Both the position numbers and the translations under genes were made by a program. Positions 1-8,346 of a DNA stretch of 64,000 bases are shown piece by piece (the stretch's first letter is position 1; the number at the start of each line of letters is the position of its first letter). The notes below the pieces were generated by a model. That model made no database searches. It had not been told where the DNA came from and saw only the letters and a program-made list of their open reading frames with translations. Source of the DNA: Erythrobacteraceae bacterium WH01K (GTDB lineage Bacteria > Pseudomonadota > Alphaproteobacteria > Sphingomonadales > Sphingomonadaceae); the NCBI GenBank assembly GCA_027941995.1, contig CP115966.1:2542001-2606000 (forward strand), in the 5' to 3' direction.

Positions 1-1
1 C

Positions 2-562
2 AAGGACGGCGTGACCTTCTGCCCGCCCATCGGCCATCGGCAGGAACGCGGCGACTACCGCGAAAGCTGGCAACCGGCCGCCATGGCGGACGGCCCCATC
101 GCGGCGGCGCAGGACATGGCCCGCCGGGTCGTGGATGCGCTGGCATCAGGCGGGGCGGGCTACGGCCTGTTCGGCGTCGAGTTCTTCGTTCGGGGCGAGA
201 ACGTCATTTTCTCGGAACTCAGCCCCCGGCCCCACGATACGGGTATGGTCACGCTGGCGAGCCAGAACCTGTCGGAATTCGACCTTCACGCAAGGGCGAT
301 CATGGGTCTCCCCATCCCGCAAGAAATCCGCGCGCGCCCGTCGGCAAGCGCCGTCATCCTGGCCGACCGGGAAAGCGAGGACTTTCGCTATGAAGGAATG
401 GCGGACGCCATGACAGGCGGCGCGGATGTGCGCATCTTCGGCAAACCCGTGACCCGCCCATATCGCCGGATGGGCGTCGCACTCGCCTCGGCGGCGGATA
501 CCGATACCGCTCTCCGCGTTGCAGGCGAAGCGGCATCGACGGTCACGATTTCCTACGAATGA
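2..562 (+). CDS. purT: Formate-dependent phosphoribosylglycinamide formyltransferase 2, C-terminal part (5' truncated)
   Basis: The reading frame is open from the window edge and gives the last 186 or so residues of PurT, the ATP-grasp enzyme that makes formyl-GAR from GAR, formate and ATP in purine synthesis. The visible stretch has [17 protein letters not shown], the [11 protein letters not shown] strand and [16 protein letters not shown], which holds the Glu and Asn/His-type residues of the ATP-grasp metal site. The C-terminal domain ending in VAGEAA is also present. The N-terminal substrate-binding part lies outside the window. No frameshift is seen. The identity is firm because these motifs are nearly invariant in PurT and differ from PurK. 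Confidence 0.95.
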   Translation, partial: KDGVTFCPPIGHRQERGDYRESWQPAAMADGPIAAAQDMARRVVDALASGGAGYGLFGVEFFVRGENVIFSELSPRPHDTGMVTLASQNLSEFDLHARAIMGLPIPQEIRARPSASAVILADRESEDFRYEGMADAMTGGADVRIFGKPVTRPYRRMGVALASAADTDTALRVAGEAASTVTISYE

Positions 563-569
563 AGCGGCT

Positions 570-1211
570 TCAGCCCTGAGGCTCCATGTTCTGCCGGGCG
601 AGTGCGGTTTTCACGCCCTCATCCGCCTCCATCCGGTCGCGGTGCGCGGATAACGACGGGTAATCCCCCAGCGACAGCGGCGTCTGGTCGAGCCAGCGCA
701 CGAGGACATAGAGGAACGCGTCGGCAAAGCTCTTCTCGCCCAGATACCATTCGCCGCCGGCATCGGAGAGCTTCTTCTCCATCCGTTCGTAATGGCCGCG
801 AAGCGTATCGTAGGCGGCCTGCTTCACTTCTTCCTGTGCCGACTCGCTTTCGGCGAAGTTCTGCGCGGCAAAATGCGGGCCGTAAGAGGCATGGACTTCA
901 GTCGTCATGTACGACAGCGCCTCCGCCTCGCGGCGGCCCAGCGTAGTGTCGCGCGCATAGCGGTCCTTGCCATGCTCCGCCCCCAACCAGCCGAGGATCG
1001 CCGAAAGCTCTGTCAGCACATCGCCATCGGCAAAACGGATTGCCGGCACTTTCCCCTTGGGGTTGATCTTAAGATAGGCGTCCTTCTTGTGGTCACCATA
1101 GTCCATATTCTCGACCGCAACCGGTGCATCCAGCCACGCGACCGCGATGTTGGCGGCGAGCGAGCAGGTGCCGGGCATGGTGTAGAGGGTATCTTGGTTA
1201 TCGGGCATCAT
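570..1211 (-). CDS. Glutathione S-transferase family protein
   Basis: A 213-residue GST. The N-terminal thioredoxin-like domain (about residues 5-80) opens with YTMPGTCSLAANIA, the Cys-containing pattern typical of beta-class bacterial GSTs. It is followed by INPKGKVPAI with the cis-proline and by a glutathione-contacting TELSAI segment. The helical C-terminal domain has the conserved SFADAFLYVLVRWLD element. The start is set by AGGAG five bases before ATG-ATG; the frame stays open further upstream but without family similarity. It stands alone, converging on purT with 7 bases between the stops. The substrate is unknown; a role in electrophile or peroxide detoxification is inferred from the family. 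Confidence 0.88.
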   Translation of the reverse strand: MMPDNQDTLYTMPGTCSLAANIAVAWLDAPVAVENMDYGDHKKDAYLKINPKGKVPAIRFADGDVLTELSAILGWLGAEHGKDRYARDTTLGRREAEALSYMTTEVHASYGPHFAAQNFAESESAQEEVKQAAYDTLRGHYERMEKKLSDAGGEWYLGEKSFADAFLYVLVRWLDQTPLSLGDYPSLSAHRDRMEADEGVKTALARQNMEPQG

Positions 1212-1351
1212 TTTTCTCCTTTGCCCCAAATACGCATTGAACAGCCCGAAGGTCCCCTGTCGTCCGCGCGGGATTTGCCAACAGCGATCGGAAAGACGAC
1301 AAGAAGCAGTCTTGGGCGAATGCCAGCGAAAAACCGCAGGGAGGGACTGCC

Positions 1352-1780
1352 GTGCCAATAACCAGCCACCAGCGCAGCCTTGTCGTCGCGGGTGCCGTGC
1401 TATTTCTGCTTGGCCTGCTGCAGGGAGGCGTGGTCCAGATTTTTCTCAACCCGCGCATGGGATTGTCCGCTCATCTGACGGCCGTGCAAAGCGGCATGGC
1501 AATGATGATAGCGGGCGCCCTGTGGGGCTCTGCCAACCTTCCAGCGAACTTGTCGAACATCGGTAGATGGACGATCATTGCCGGCATGTTCGGCCTGTGG
1601 ACTGCGCTGACGGTGTCTGCCGCTACCGGGGCAAGCGACAACCTGCCCATTGCAGGCGCTGGCTATTCAGCCGCCAAATCGGTGGAAATCTTGGTCACGA
1701 TAGCGATCGGGCTCAGCAGCATCTCGATGACGATAGGCTGGCTGGTATTTGTCGCAGGACTGCTGCGCAAGCGGGGTTGA
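1352..1780 (+). CDS. Hydroxylaminobenzene mutase (HabA)-like membrane protein
   Basis: A 142-residue integral membrane protein with about four hydrophobic helices (residues 10-30, 48-62, 72-90 and 112-138). The segment LFLLGLLQGG..NPRMGLSAHL matches the N-terminal signature of the HabA/HabB family, in which some members rearrange hydroxylaminobenzene to 2-aminophenol. Most homologues in sphingomonads have no demonstrated activity, so the name marks family membership only. The start is GTG, with GGGAGG seven bases upstream. It is divergent from the GST gene, and their upstream regions overlap within about 140 bases. Confidence 0.7.
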   Translation: MPITSHQRSLVVAGAVLFLLGLLQGGVVQIFLNPRMGLSAHLTAVQSGMAMMIAGALWGSANLPANLSNIGRWTIIAGMFGLWTALTVSAATGASDNLPIAGAGYSAAKSVEILVTIAIGLSSISMTIGWLVFVAGLLRKRG

Positions 1781-1804
1781 CGCGGGCGCTGTTCGCGCAG
1801 TGCT

Positions 1805-2338
1805 TTACCCCTTCCAGCTGCGGCGGTCCTCGCCGTTTTTCAGGACTTCGTAGGCGACCTGGATCTTCTGGAATTCCTTCGCCGCTTCCTCGTCGCCCGG
1901 TTTCACGTCCGGATGGACCGCCTTTGCGCGGATGCGATACGCCTTCTTGATCGTCTCGAAATCGGCGTCGGTTTCCAGCTCCAGCACTTCCAGCGCCAGC
2001 AGTTCGTCGGCGGTCCAGGTCCCGTCCCCGCTGCCGGCCCAGCCGTAATGCTGCGCCTCGGCGTAGGCGTTTGCATCGCGCTGCTCGGTCCGCTTGCGTT
2101 CGGCGGCCTGTTCCTTGTCCAGCCCTTCGAAGTAATCCCAGCCCTTGTTGTATTCCGCCGCGTGCTTCTGGCAGAAATGCCAGCGGTCAGGGCTGTTGGG
2201 CGACTTGGGCGCAGGACACAGCCCGGCTTCCGTGCACCCGTGCCGGTCGCATTCGCGCTGGGCCACGGTTTCGCGGCTGGAGCCATAGGGACGCCAGCGG
2301 GGAAAGCCCCAATCGTTGGAACGGCCCGCCCTAGGCAA
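1805..2338 (-). CDS. J-domain protein with N-terminal Cys/His region
   Basis: A 177-residue protein. The C-terminal third (about residues 110-172) is a J domain with the HPD tripeptide in AVHPDVKPG and the helix-IV-like EVLKNGEDRR, so it probably stimulates an Hsp70 ATPase. The N-terminal part holds CDRHGC, CPAPKSPNSPDRW and FCQKHAAEYNKGWDYFEGL, a Cys/His-rich block shared by alphaproteobacterial J-domain proteins of this layout. The only usual start codon between the preceding in-frame stop (2369-2371) and the conserved region is TTG at 2338. No clear Shine-Dalgarno site precedes it, so the start is less certain than the identity. Confidence 0.82.
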   Translation of the reverse strand: MPRAGRSNDWGFPRWRPYGSSRETVAQRECDRHGCTEAGLCPAPKSPNSPDRWHFCQKHAAEYNKGWDYFEGLDKEQAAERKRTEQRDANAYAEAQHYGWAGSGDGTWTADELLALEVLELETDADFETIKKAYRIRAKAVHPDVKPGDEEAAKEFQKIQVAYEVLKNGEDRRSWKG

Positions 2339-2517
2339 AACGCAGTCTCGAAGTCGCTCGTCGGAAGATCATGGCGATAGTCTAGGGATTGTTGCGCGCA
2401 GAAGGAAGGCGCGGGAACCCGCTGGGCCATGAAATGTTTTCTTCGGTGCCGCCCTGCAACGAAGCCTTCACAGGTCGGCATTACCAGCATTTTCACGATC
2501 AGGCCGGACCGGGACCG

Positions 2518-2661
2518 ATGAGCAAGCAATTGTCCGTATCAGTAATCGCAAGCGTGCTCGCCATGGCGCTGTTCGCCGTGTCGTCGGGCCCCGCTGGCGA
2601 CCGGTCCGGCGACCGCTCCAGCCCGGGCATGGCACTGTCACCGGTCGTAATGTTCGACTGA
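2518..2661 (+). CDS. Small predicted exported peptide, function unknown
   Basis: A 47-codon ORF. After MSKQ comes a hydrophobic stretch (about residues 5-24, SVSVIASVLAMALFAVSS) that looks like a signal peptide or single membrane helix, then a short Gly/Ser/Asp-rich tail ending MFD. There is no recognisable domain. It lies between the divergently placed J-domain gene and the convergent pal gene, and is followed directly by a strong hairpin, which supports its being a transcription unit. A near-consensus EcfG-type site (GGAAC-N16-TGTT, 2414-2438) lies about 80 bases upstream. The frame is open 5' to 2389, but that extension has no protein-like character. Confidence 0.5.
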   Translation: MSKQLSVSVIASVLAMALFAVSSGPAGDRSGDRSSPGMALSPVVMFD

Positions 2662-2664
2662 ACG

Positions 2665-2697
2665 AAAAAGGGCCCCGCCTAATCGGCAGGGCCCCTT
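2665..2697. terminator. Bidirectional hairpin terminator between small ORF and pal
   Basis: AAGGGCCCCGCC pairs, with one bulge, with GGCAGGGCCCCTT across a five-base loop. An A-run precedes the stem and a T/C-rich run follows, so it can serve both the plus-strand small ORF and the minus-strand pal transcript. Confidence 0.75.
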
Positions 2698-2725
2698 CCC
2701 TTTACAATGCTGTCTGCACCGTGGG

Positions 2726-3238
2726 TCAGTTGACGACGATCGTCACCGCACGGCGGTTCTGTGCCCACGCCTCGGGATTGGATGCCAGGGCAACCGGGCG
2801 TTCCTCGCCATAGCTGACGACCGAGATGCGATTTGCTGCCACACCGATCGACGTCAGGTAGTTCTTCGCCGCATTCGCGCGCCGCTCGCCCAGAGCGAGG
2901 TTGTATTCACGCGTTCCGCGTTCATCGGCATGGCCCTCGATCGTGACCGAGACGCTGGGATACTGAGCGAGATACTGCGCCTGCGTCTGCAGGGCGGCGG
3001 CATCGGCGCTGTCGATATTGTAGCGGTCGGTGTCGAAATAGATGATGTTCTGGCCGTTGACCCCGGCAACGAAATGCTCGTTCGTGCCGACGCCGGGGGC
3101 AGCCGGGTCGGCCTGCTGGTTCGACCCGGCATTCGGATCGATCGGCGGCGGAGGCAGGTCTTCCGGTGCGTCCTTCTTGCACGCGCCAAGGGCGAGCGTG
3201 CCGGCGAGCAGCATGGTGGTGGCGATACGGTACGTCAT
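2726..3238 (-). CDS. pal: Peptidoglycan-associated lipoprotein Pal
   Basis: A 170-residue outer-membrane lipoprotein. The signal peptide ends in the lipobox LGAC (Cys20), followed by a Pro-rich linker (residues 27-50). An OmpA-like peptidoglycan-binding domain spans about residues 60-170, with IIYFDTDRYNI, VTIEGHADERGT and NLALGERRA, including the Asp and Arg that bind diaminopimelate. Pal anchors the outer membrane to the cell wall and is pulled on by TolB and TolA during division. It is the last gene of the tol cluster, 123 bases after tolB, and is followed by a terminator. Length and motifs are ordinary for Pal. Confidence 0.97.
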   Translation of the reverse strand: MTYRIATTMLLAGTLALGACKKDAPEDLPPPPIDPNAGSNQQADPAAPGVGTNEHFVAGVNGQNIIYFDTDRYNIDSADAAALQTQAQYLAQYPSVSVTIEGHADERGTREYNLALGERRANAAKNYLTSIGVAANRISVVSYGEERPVALASNPEAWAQNRRAVTIVVN

Positions 3239-3361
3239 AAGTAACTCCTCAGGTCCAAGAGGGATGGAACGCGACCATCGTCCGGGTCGTCCGGGTTTTC
3301 GCCCCGGTATCCCGGCCCTGATGCAGGACCGGTTCCGAGGTTATCTGCTAAGACAACGCAA

Positions 3362-4753
3362 TCAGGGAAGGATCGGTCCCCATGCCGGGTCCGACGCGTT
3401 CACCGGGGTGGGCAGGCGGCGTTCGTTCTCGCCCGTCAGGTCCACCTGGTAGATCGACGTCTTGCCCGAATTGCGCTCTGTCCGGAAGAACTGGATGATA
3501 CGGCCATTGGGCGACCAGGTCGGCGCCTCGTCCTGCCACGCATTCGTCAGCTTGCGGAAATTGCGGCCATTGGGGCTCATCACGGCGATGTTGAAGTCGC
3601 CCGGGATGTAGGTGAAGGCGATCTGGTCGCCGCGCGGGCTCCATTCCGGCGTAGCGGCGCGACCGCCGAAGAAGGACAGGCGGCGCTGGTTGCCGCCGTT
3701 CGAATCCATAACGTAAATCTGCTGGCTTCCCGACCGGTCGCTCTCGAACACGATCTGGCTGCCATCGGGGGAATAGGAGCCGCCGATATCGATGCCCGGT
3801 GCATCGGTCAGGCGGACGCTGGGGCCCCCTTCGGCGCTGACGCGGTAGATGTCGGTATTGCCGTTGACGGCCATGGAATAGAGGATCCACTTGCCATCCG
3901 GGCTCCAGCGCGGGGCGAAGGTCGGGTTGCTGTTCTGGGTGACCAGCTGTTGGCGACCGCTACCGATATCGTAGATGTAGATCCGCGGATTGCCGTCAAC
4001 ATAGCTGAGATAGAGCAGGCGGCGGTAATCGGGGGAATATCGCGGGGTAAGCGCAGTCGAACCGCCCAGCGTCAGGAAGCGGTGATTGGCCCCGTCGCTG
4101 TCCATGACGGCAAGCCGCTTGGTCCGGTTATCCTTCGGCCCCGTTTCCGCGATATAGGCGATGCGGCTGTCGAAGAACGGATCTTCACCGGTCAGGCGCG
4201 AATAGACGAGATCGGCGCACTTATGGGCGGCACGGCGCCAGTCGGAGGGCGGGACAATCCAGCCGGAACGGGCCAGTTCGTCCTGCAGCGCCATGTCGTA
4301 AAGGTAGCAGCCCACCACCAGCCGCCCGTCGTCCTGCGCACGGACATAGCCCTGGACCAGCATTTCCGCACCGCGGTTGGACCACGTACTCCATTGGGGA
4401 TCCGTGATCTGCGGATAAGTCGGTCGCGGCAGTGCGTCCGGCCCGGTCGGCTTGAACAGGCCGTTGTTCTTGAGGTCCGAGGTGATGACCCGTGCCAGTT
4501 CCAGCCCCAGCGCTGCCGTGCCGGCCGAATTGGCGGCGGTGGGCACGTCGCGGTCGGCGGCGAAGGCCGGGATGGCAATTCCGAGATCGTCGAAATCGAT
4601 GCGGTCGACGACGCTGCCGCCGGTCAGGCCGCCTTCCTCGTCATCCTCGATCTGGACGACTTCGCCGTCCGCTGGGGCGGGCGCGGCAAGATCCTGTGCA
4701 AGGACAGGAGAAGAGAAAACCACCGCAAGGCCGAAAAGGAAGGAAATACGCAT
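3362..4753 (-). CDS. tolB: Tol-Pal system beta-propeller protein TolB
   Basis: A 463-residue periplasmic protein. The signal peptide (MRISFLFGLAVVFSSPVLAQ) is followed by the TolB N-terminal domain (about residues 40-180) and a six-bladed beta-propeller. The blades repeat SPDG-type turns: YSPDYRRLLY, WSPDGKWILY, YSPDGSQIVF, WSPRGDQIAF and WSPNGRIIQF. The propeller binds Pal and the N-terminus binds TolA. The ATG used here overlaps the tolA stop as TGATG. An in-frame GTG one codon earlier is an equally possible start. Confidence 0.97.
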   Translation of the reverse strand: MRISFLFGLAVVFSSPVLAQDLAAPAPADGEVVQIEDDEEGGLTGGSVVDRIDFDDLGIAIPAFAADRDVPTAANSAGTAALGLELARVITSDLKNNGLFKPTGPDALPRPTYPQITDPQWSTWSNRGAEMLVQGYVRAQDDGRLVVGCYLYDMALQDELARSGWIVPPSDWRRAAHKCADLVYSRLTGEDPFFDSRIAYIAETGPKDNRTKRLAVMDSDGANHRFLTLGGSTALTPRYSPDYRRLLYLSYVDGNPRIYIYDIGSGRQQLVTQNSNPTFAPRWSPDGKWILYSMAVNGNTDIYRVSAEGGPSVRLTDAPGIDIGGSYSPDGSQIVFESDRSGSQQIYVMDSNGGNQRRLSFFGGRAATPEWSPRGDQIAFTYIPGDFNIAVMSPNGRNFRKLTNAWQDEAPTWSPNGRIIQFFRTERNSGKTSIYQVDLTGENERRLPTPVNASDPAWGPILP

Positions 4754-5613
4754 CACAGTTCACCGCTGAATTCGAAGTTTCTGACCGACTTCCACGCGTT
4801 GTAATACTGATCGGGCAAGTCGAAAGGGGCGGCAAGACGAACCGCCCTGATGGCAAGCTCGCAGTGCCGGTCGGCCTGCGGGCGATTGGAATCGGTAATG
4901 CCGCGGGTCGTTCCGCACGAAGGGCTGCCCTGCAGCGCCCCGTTTTCGGACAATCGCCAGCTGACGGGCGTTACCAGCAATTCGGCATCGACGCCGTTGG
5001 GCGCGTTCCAGTGCGGGCGCAATTCGCGGGTAATCGCCGCCAGCAGGCTTGCCTTCGCGCTGCCGCCGATCTGCGATGCGGGAATGCGGGTTTCGGTGCT
5101 GGACGCGCTTTCCCCGCTACCGGGAAGGAAATCGCTGCCGATCCGGCTGGCACCGGAGGTTGCGCGCGGAGACGGAGCGGGTGCGGGTGCCGGTGCAGGA
5201 CTGGGCCGCGCAGCGCGGGTCGGTGCCGGGGACGGTCTTGCCGCACGCGTCGGGGTCGGCCGCGGGGCGCTGGTCGGCGCAGGACGCGGACGTGCCCGGG
5301 TCGGCGGCGTGGGACGCGGCGGCACCGTTCGCGGCGTTTCCTGTGGCGGCGTCACCTGCACCGGTGTCGGCGGCGGAGGTGCGGCCAGTTCGGAGAATGT
5401 CGGGGCCTGCGGAGCGCGGCTTTCCGCCACGGGGTCCGGCGCGGTGGAGGTCAGCCCGACATCTTCCGACAGGCTGACGACGACACGTTCCGGCTCCGGC
5501 GCGGGGGCGCGGTCGTCCGGTTGCAGCAGCAGGACGCCGATCAGCGCTGCATGCAGGACCGCAGCCACTGCCAGGGCGGATGCTTCATCGCGGCGAAGGG
5601 CGGTTGCAGCCAT
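4753..5613 (-). CDS. tolA: TolA-like envelope-spanning protein
   Basis: A 286-residue protein. The single N-terminal membrane helix (about residues 13-31) follows a basic MAATALRRDE. The centre, about residues 80-150, is very rich in Pro, Ala and Arg (PTPTRAARPSPAPTRAARP). The globular C-terminus (about residues 180-286) is TonB/TolA-like. Alphaproteobacterial TolA often has this Pro/Ala/Arg linker instead of the long helical domain II of enterics. The identity rests mainly on its place between tolR and tolB. It links the TolQR motor to TolB and Pal. It begins 9 bases after the tolR stop. Confidence 0.88.
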   Translation of the reverse strand: MAATALRRDEASALAVAAVLHAALIGVLLLQPDDRAPAPEPERVVVSLSEDVGLTSTAPDPVAESRAPQAPTFSELAAPPPPTPVQVTPPQETPRTVPPRPTPPTRARPRPAPTSAPRPTPTRAARPSPAPTRAARPSPAPAPAPAPSPRATSGASRIGSDFLPGSGESASSTETRIPASQIGGSAKASLLAAITRELRPHWNAPNGVDAELLVTPVSWRLSENGALQGSPSCGTTRGITDSNRPQADRHCELAIRAVRLAAPFDLPDQYYNAWKSVRNFEFSGEL

Positions 5614-5622
5614 GCGCAGCAG

Positions 5623-6063
5623 CTATGGCGCTTCGACTGAACCGTTGGTGACCAACGAGATCGAATTGAAACCGGCACGGTTCAGTTCGCCCATCACGCC
5701 CATCACGAGGCCATAGTCGAGCGTCCGGTCCGCACGCAGCGTGACCTCGGGCCGGTCGCCCACAGCGCCCAGCGCCTCCAGTTCCTGCGCAAAGCTGCCC
5801 GGGACGAGCGGCTGTTCGCCGAGATAGATCGTACCGTCCTGCAGGATCGACACGGTGACCTGCTCGCTTTCCTGCGGCAGCGCATTTGCCCGGCTTTCCG
5901 GCAGGTCGACCGGCACACCCGCAGTCAGCAGCGGGGCCGTCACCATGAAGATGATGAGCAGCACCAGCATCACGTCCACGAACGGCGTGACGTTGATTTC
6001 CGCCATCGGGGCCCGGCGCGAACCCCGGCCGCGGCGAGACGTGTTGTGGATGCCCATCGCCAT
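5623..6063 (-). CDS. tolR: Tol-Pal motor subunit TolR (ExbD/TolR family)
   Basis: A 146-residue ExbD/TolR protein. A short basic cytoplasmic N-terminus leads into AEINVTPFVDVMLVLLIIFMV, a single membrane helix carrying the proton-conducting Asp (residue 30). A periplasmic domain follows. It pairs with TolQ to convert the proton gradient into movement of TolA. Its start codon lies one base after the tolQ stop, so the two are almost certainly co-translated. The sequence fits tolR better than exbD because the downstream gene is the TolA analogue followed by tolB and pal. Confidence 0.95.
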   Translation of the reverse strand: MAMGIHNTSRRGRGSRRAPMAEINVTPFVDVMLVLLIIFMVTAPLLTAGVPVDLPESRANALPQESEQVTVSILQDGTIYLGEQPLVPGSFAQELEALGAVGDRPEVTLRADRTLDYGLVMGVMGELNRAGFNSISLVTNGSVEAP

Positions 6064-6064
6064 G

Positions 6065-6760
6065 TCAGACGCGCTCCAGTTCCCGGCTCAGATTGGCATG
6101 GAACCGGTCGGCAAAGCGCTGCAGCCGCCCCTCGAATGTGTTCACCGCGCCCGAGAAGCGGTTATAGGCGATCACTGCGGGAATGGCTGCGAACAGGCCG
6201 ATGGCAGTGGCGAACAGCGCCTCCGAGATGCCCGGCGCGACCACGGCGAGCGAAGAGCTTTCCTGGGCCCCGATCTGGAAGAAGCTGTTCATGATGCCCC
6301 ACACCGTGCCGAACAGGCCCACGAACGGCGCGACGGAGCCGGTCGTGGCCAGGAAGCCCAAGCGGTCGGACAGATCGTCGGCCTCGGTCGCGACCTGGCT
6401 TTCCATCGCACTGGCGATTCTCTGCCGCGCGCCGTCGCGATCCTTCAGCCCGCCCTTGGTCGAACGCTTCCATTCCAGCATCGCGGCATTGGCAACGCGG
6501 GCGGCCGGCACGTTTTTCTTCTGGTGGTCACGCATGACGCTGTCGAAATCGTCCGCCTGCCAGAACTCGGCCTCGAACGCCTTGGACCGGCGACGCACCC
6601 CACCAAGCCGGGTGGCGAAGCTGATGATGATCATCCAGCTCCAGACCGAGGCGATCAGCAGGCCGATCATGACCGCCTGAACGACGATGTCGGCGTCCAG
6701 GAACAGCTCGAGCGGATTGAGGCGGGTCGGGGCCGCAGCAGCGACGGCGAGCACATTCAT
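6065..6760 (-). CDS. tolQ: Tol-Pal motor subunit TolQ
   Basis: A 231-residue MotA/TolQ/ExbB channel protein. It has one N-terminal membrane helix (about residues 20-42), a cytoplasmic loop with DRDGARQRIASAMESQ, and two C-terminal helices around LATTGSVAPFVGLFGTVWGI and ATAIGLFAAIPAVIAYN, the most conserved stretches of the family. The start ATG overlaps the ybgC stop as ATGA. The frame is open far upstream, but that part antisenses ybgC. Together with TolR it forms the inner-membrane motor of the system. Confidence 0.97.
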   Translation of the reverse strand: MNVLAVAAAAPTRLNPLELFLDADIVVQAVMIGLLIASVWSWMIIISFATRLGGVRRRSKAFEAEFWQADDFDSVMRDHQKKNVPAARVANAAMLEWKRSTKGGLKDRDGARQRIASAMESQVATEADDLSDRLGFLATTGSVAPFVGLFGTVWGIMNSFFQIGAQESSSLAVVAPGISEALFATAIGLFAAIPAVIAYNRFSGAVNTFEGRLQRFADRFHANLSRELERV

Positions 6761-7215
6761 GAAACGGGTTCCTCGGTCAAAACAGTCTTGAAAGCATTGC
6801 GCCACGCCTCGGGCTGGCGGCGGGGCCGTCCGTCGGGGGCCACGAAGCCGACTCGCAACTGCGCTGTACACAGCAATTCGTCGCCCCGCATCGCCCGCTG
6901 GTTCATCCTGACGGACGCCGCACGGATATCGGTACAGCGAGTGTGGATCACGACATCGTCGTCCAGCTTCGCAGGCCGCACGTATCGCAGAGCCACATCG
7001 GCCACCGCATAGGCACCTTCTCCGGCTTCGATCGCCTCGCGCTGGTCGATCTGAAGCATGCGCAGCACGTCGGACCGCGCGCGCTCGAACCACCGCAGGT
7101 AATTGGCGTGATAGGTGATGCCGGACAGGTCCGTATCTTCGTAATACACGCGCACGGCGTAGAGGTGAACCGGGCCATCGAAGATGCCACCGGGAGGAGT
7201 GGGGGAGACTGTCAT
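6757..7215 (-). CDS. ybgC: Tol-Pal-associated acyl-CoA thioesterase YbgC
   Basis: A 152-residue hot-dog-fold thioesterase of the 4-hydroxybenzoyl-CoA thioesterase type. It shows VYYEDTDLSGITYHANYLRW, with the catalytic Asp and the conserved Tyr/His that mark YbgC, then FERARSDVLR. It heads the tol operon, as in most proteobacteria, and overlaps tolQ by ATGA. YbgC hydrolyses acyl-CoA or acyl-ACP and is thought to tie phospholipid metabolism to the envelope machinery; its physiological substrate is not known. It is first in the run, so the operon promoter should lie in 7216-7327. Confidence 0.93.
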   Translation of the reverse strand: MTVSPTPPGGIFDGPVHLYAVRVYYEDTDLSGITYHANYLRWFERARSDVLRMLQIDQREAIEAGEGAYAVADVALRYVRPAKLDDDVVIHTRCTDIRAASVRMNQRAMRGDELLCTAQLRVGFVAPDGRPRRQPEAWRNAFKTVLTEEPVS

Positions 7216-7327
7216 GGTGCGCGGGCCGCTTTAGCGGAGGGGCGAGTCGCCTAGCAAGCGACATCGACGAACCGATTCCGTAATGCGACGAAAGGAGAGC
7301 GGCTTCGTCCTGCGCGACGAAAGCCCT

Positions 7328-7708
7328 TCAGCGGGCGATCATCGGGCCGAGCGGCTGGCCGCCGAAGATGTGGACATGGAGATGCGGCACTTTCTGCCCG
7401 CCATGCGCGCCGATATTCGCCATCAGCCGGTAGCCGGGTTCGACCATCCCCTTCGACCGCGCGACTTCCCCGACGGCCCGGACGAAACCGCCGATCTCCG
7501 CATCGGAAGCGCGGACGGAAAAATCGTCCCAGCTTACATATCGACCCTTGGGGATGACGAGCGTGTGGATTTCCGCTTGCGGATTGATGTCCTCGAACGC
7601 GAAGGCCCAGTCGTCCTCGTACACCTTGTTCGCCGGAATTTCGCCGCGCAGGATCTTCGCGAAGATATTGTCATCGTCATAGGGCTTCGTCGGGTCGATC
7701 GGCATCAT
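7328..7708 (-). CDS. Histidine triad (HIT) family protein
   Basis: A 126-residue HIT-domain protein of the HINT branch: NIFAKILRGEIPANKVYEDD at the N-terminus and the active-site triad HLHVHIF near the C-terminus. HINT proteins hydrolyse purine nucleoside phosphoramidates and adenylates. The two ATGs at its start (7708 and 7705) overlap the hisE stop, so it is translationally coupled to hisE, an arrangement common in alphaproteobacteria. No terminator was recognised downstream before ybgC, although 112 bases separate the two units. Confidence 0.93.
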   Translation of the reverse strand: MMPIDPTKPYDDDNIFAKILRGEIPANKVYEDDWAFAFEDINPQAEIHTLVIPKGRYVSWDDFSVRASDAEIGGFVRAVGEVARSKGMVEPGYRLMANIGAHGGQKVPHLHVHIFGGQPLGPMIAR

Positions 7709-8031
7709 TCGCTCCTGCTGGCTTTCTCGTCGAGGCCGGACACGCCTTCGCGGCGGTCCAGTTCGGCAAGCACATCGCTCAGCGGAATGCCCCTGTCGGC
7801 AAGAAGCACCATGAGGTGGAACAGGACGTCGGCCGCCTCCCCCACCATTTCCGCGTCATCGCCGGTGAGCGAGGCGATGGTCGCCTCGACCGCCTCCTCT
7901 CCCAATTTGCGCGCCATGACGGGGCGTCCGCGAGAGGTCAGCTGCGCGACATAGCTGCTGCCGGGATCGGCACTGCGGCGCTGTGCGATGGTCTGTTCGA
8001 GGCGCTGCAGCGTTTCCATGCATGGCGCCAT
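7705..8031 (-). CDS. hisE: Phosphoribosyl-ATP pyrophosphohydrolase HisE
   Basis: A 108-residue all-alpha MazG-like enzyme catalysing step 2 of histidine synthesis (PR-ATP to PR-AMP). It shows ARKLGEEAVEATIA and EAADVLFHLMVLLADRG, with the Glu/Asp metal ligands of the family. The start at 8031 follows GGGAG by four bases; an in-frame ATG at 8019 (METLQRL) is the alternative. It overlaps the HIT gene, and the PEP-CTERM gene lies 47 bases upstream, between it and hisF. Confidence 0.95.
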   Translation of the reverse strand: MAPCMETLQRLEQTIAQRRSADPGSSYVAQLTSRGRPVMARKLGEEAVEATIASLTGDDAEMVGEAADVLFHLMVLLADRGIPLSDVLAELDRREGVSGLDEKASRSE

Positions 8032-8078
8032 GGCGCTCCCACGCCGCCCGCGTCAAGCGGGCCGCGGCAGTGAAGAGC

Positions 8079-8273
8079 CTATTCCTCGCTGTCGGACCGG
8101 CGCTTTGCCACCTGGCGGCCGATCACCAGTCCGGCCAGCCCGATCCCGAACAGGGCAAGATTGGAGGGCTCCGGAATGGCCGTGCCGGCCTGCGCCGCGG
8201 CGGGGACCGCCCATGCGGACGTAAGCAGGATGGCGACGCTGGAACGGAGAACCGAAGATGGGACCTTGCTCAT
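8079..8273 (-). CDS. Small PEP-CTERM sorting-signal protein
   Basis: A 64-residue protein with a cleavable signal peptide (about residues 1-28, ending VPAAAQA), then at once IPEPSNLALFGIGLAGLVIG and a basic tail (RQVAKRR). That is the tripartite PEP-CTERM signal (PEP motif at 34-36, hydrophobic helix, Arg/Lys cluster) recognised by exosortase. Hardly any mature protein is left between the two signals, which is extreme for the class. It sits in the his cluster between hisF and hisE on the same strand, with about 100 bases to hisF that contain a 17-bp palindrome. Function unknown. Confidence 0.85.
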   Translation of the reverse strand: MSKVPSSVLRSSVAILLTSAWAVPAAAQAGTAIPEPSNLALFGIGLAGLVIGRQVAKRRSDSEE

Positions 8274-8346
8274 GGGAGCAGTCAGGACATCAGATCTTGC
8301 ACCTGCACAAGGCGGGAAAAAGCGGCGTCCCGCTTTGGAACCGATG

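Noticed and set aside
5160-5340. GC-rich repeats in the tolA region as a DNA repeat element
   Set aside because: They are the direct consequence of the Pro/Ala/Arg linker in TolA and have no element-like ends.
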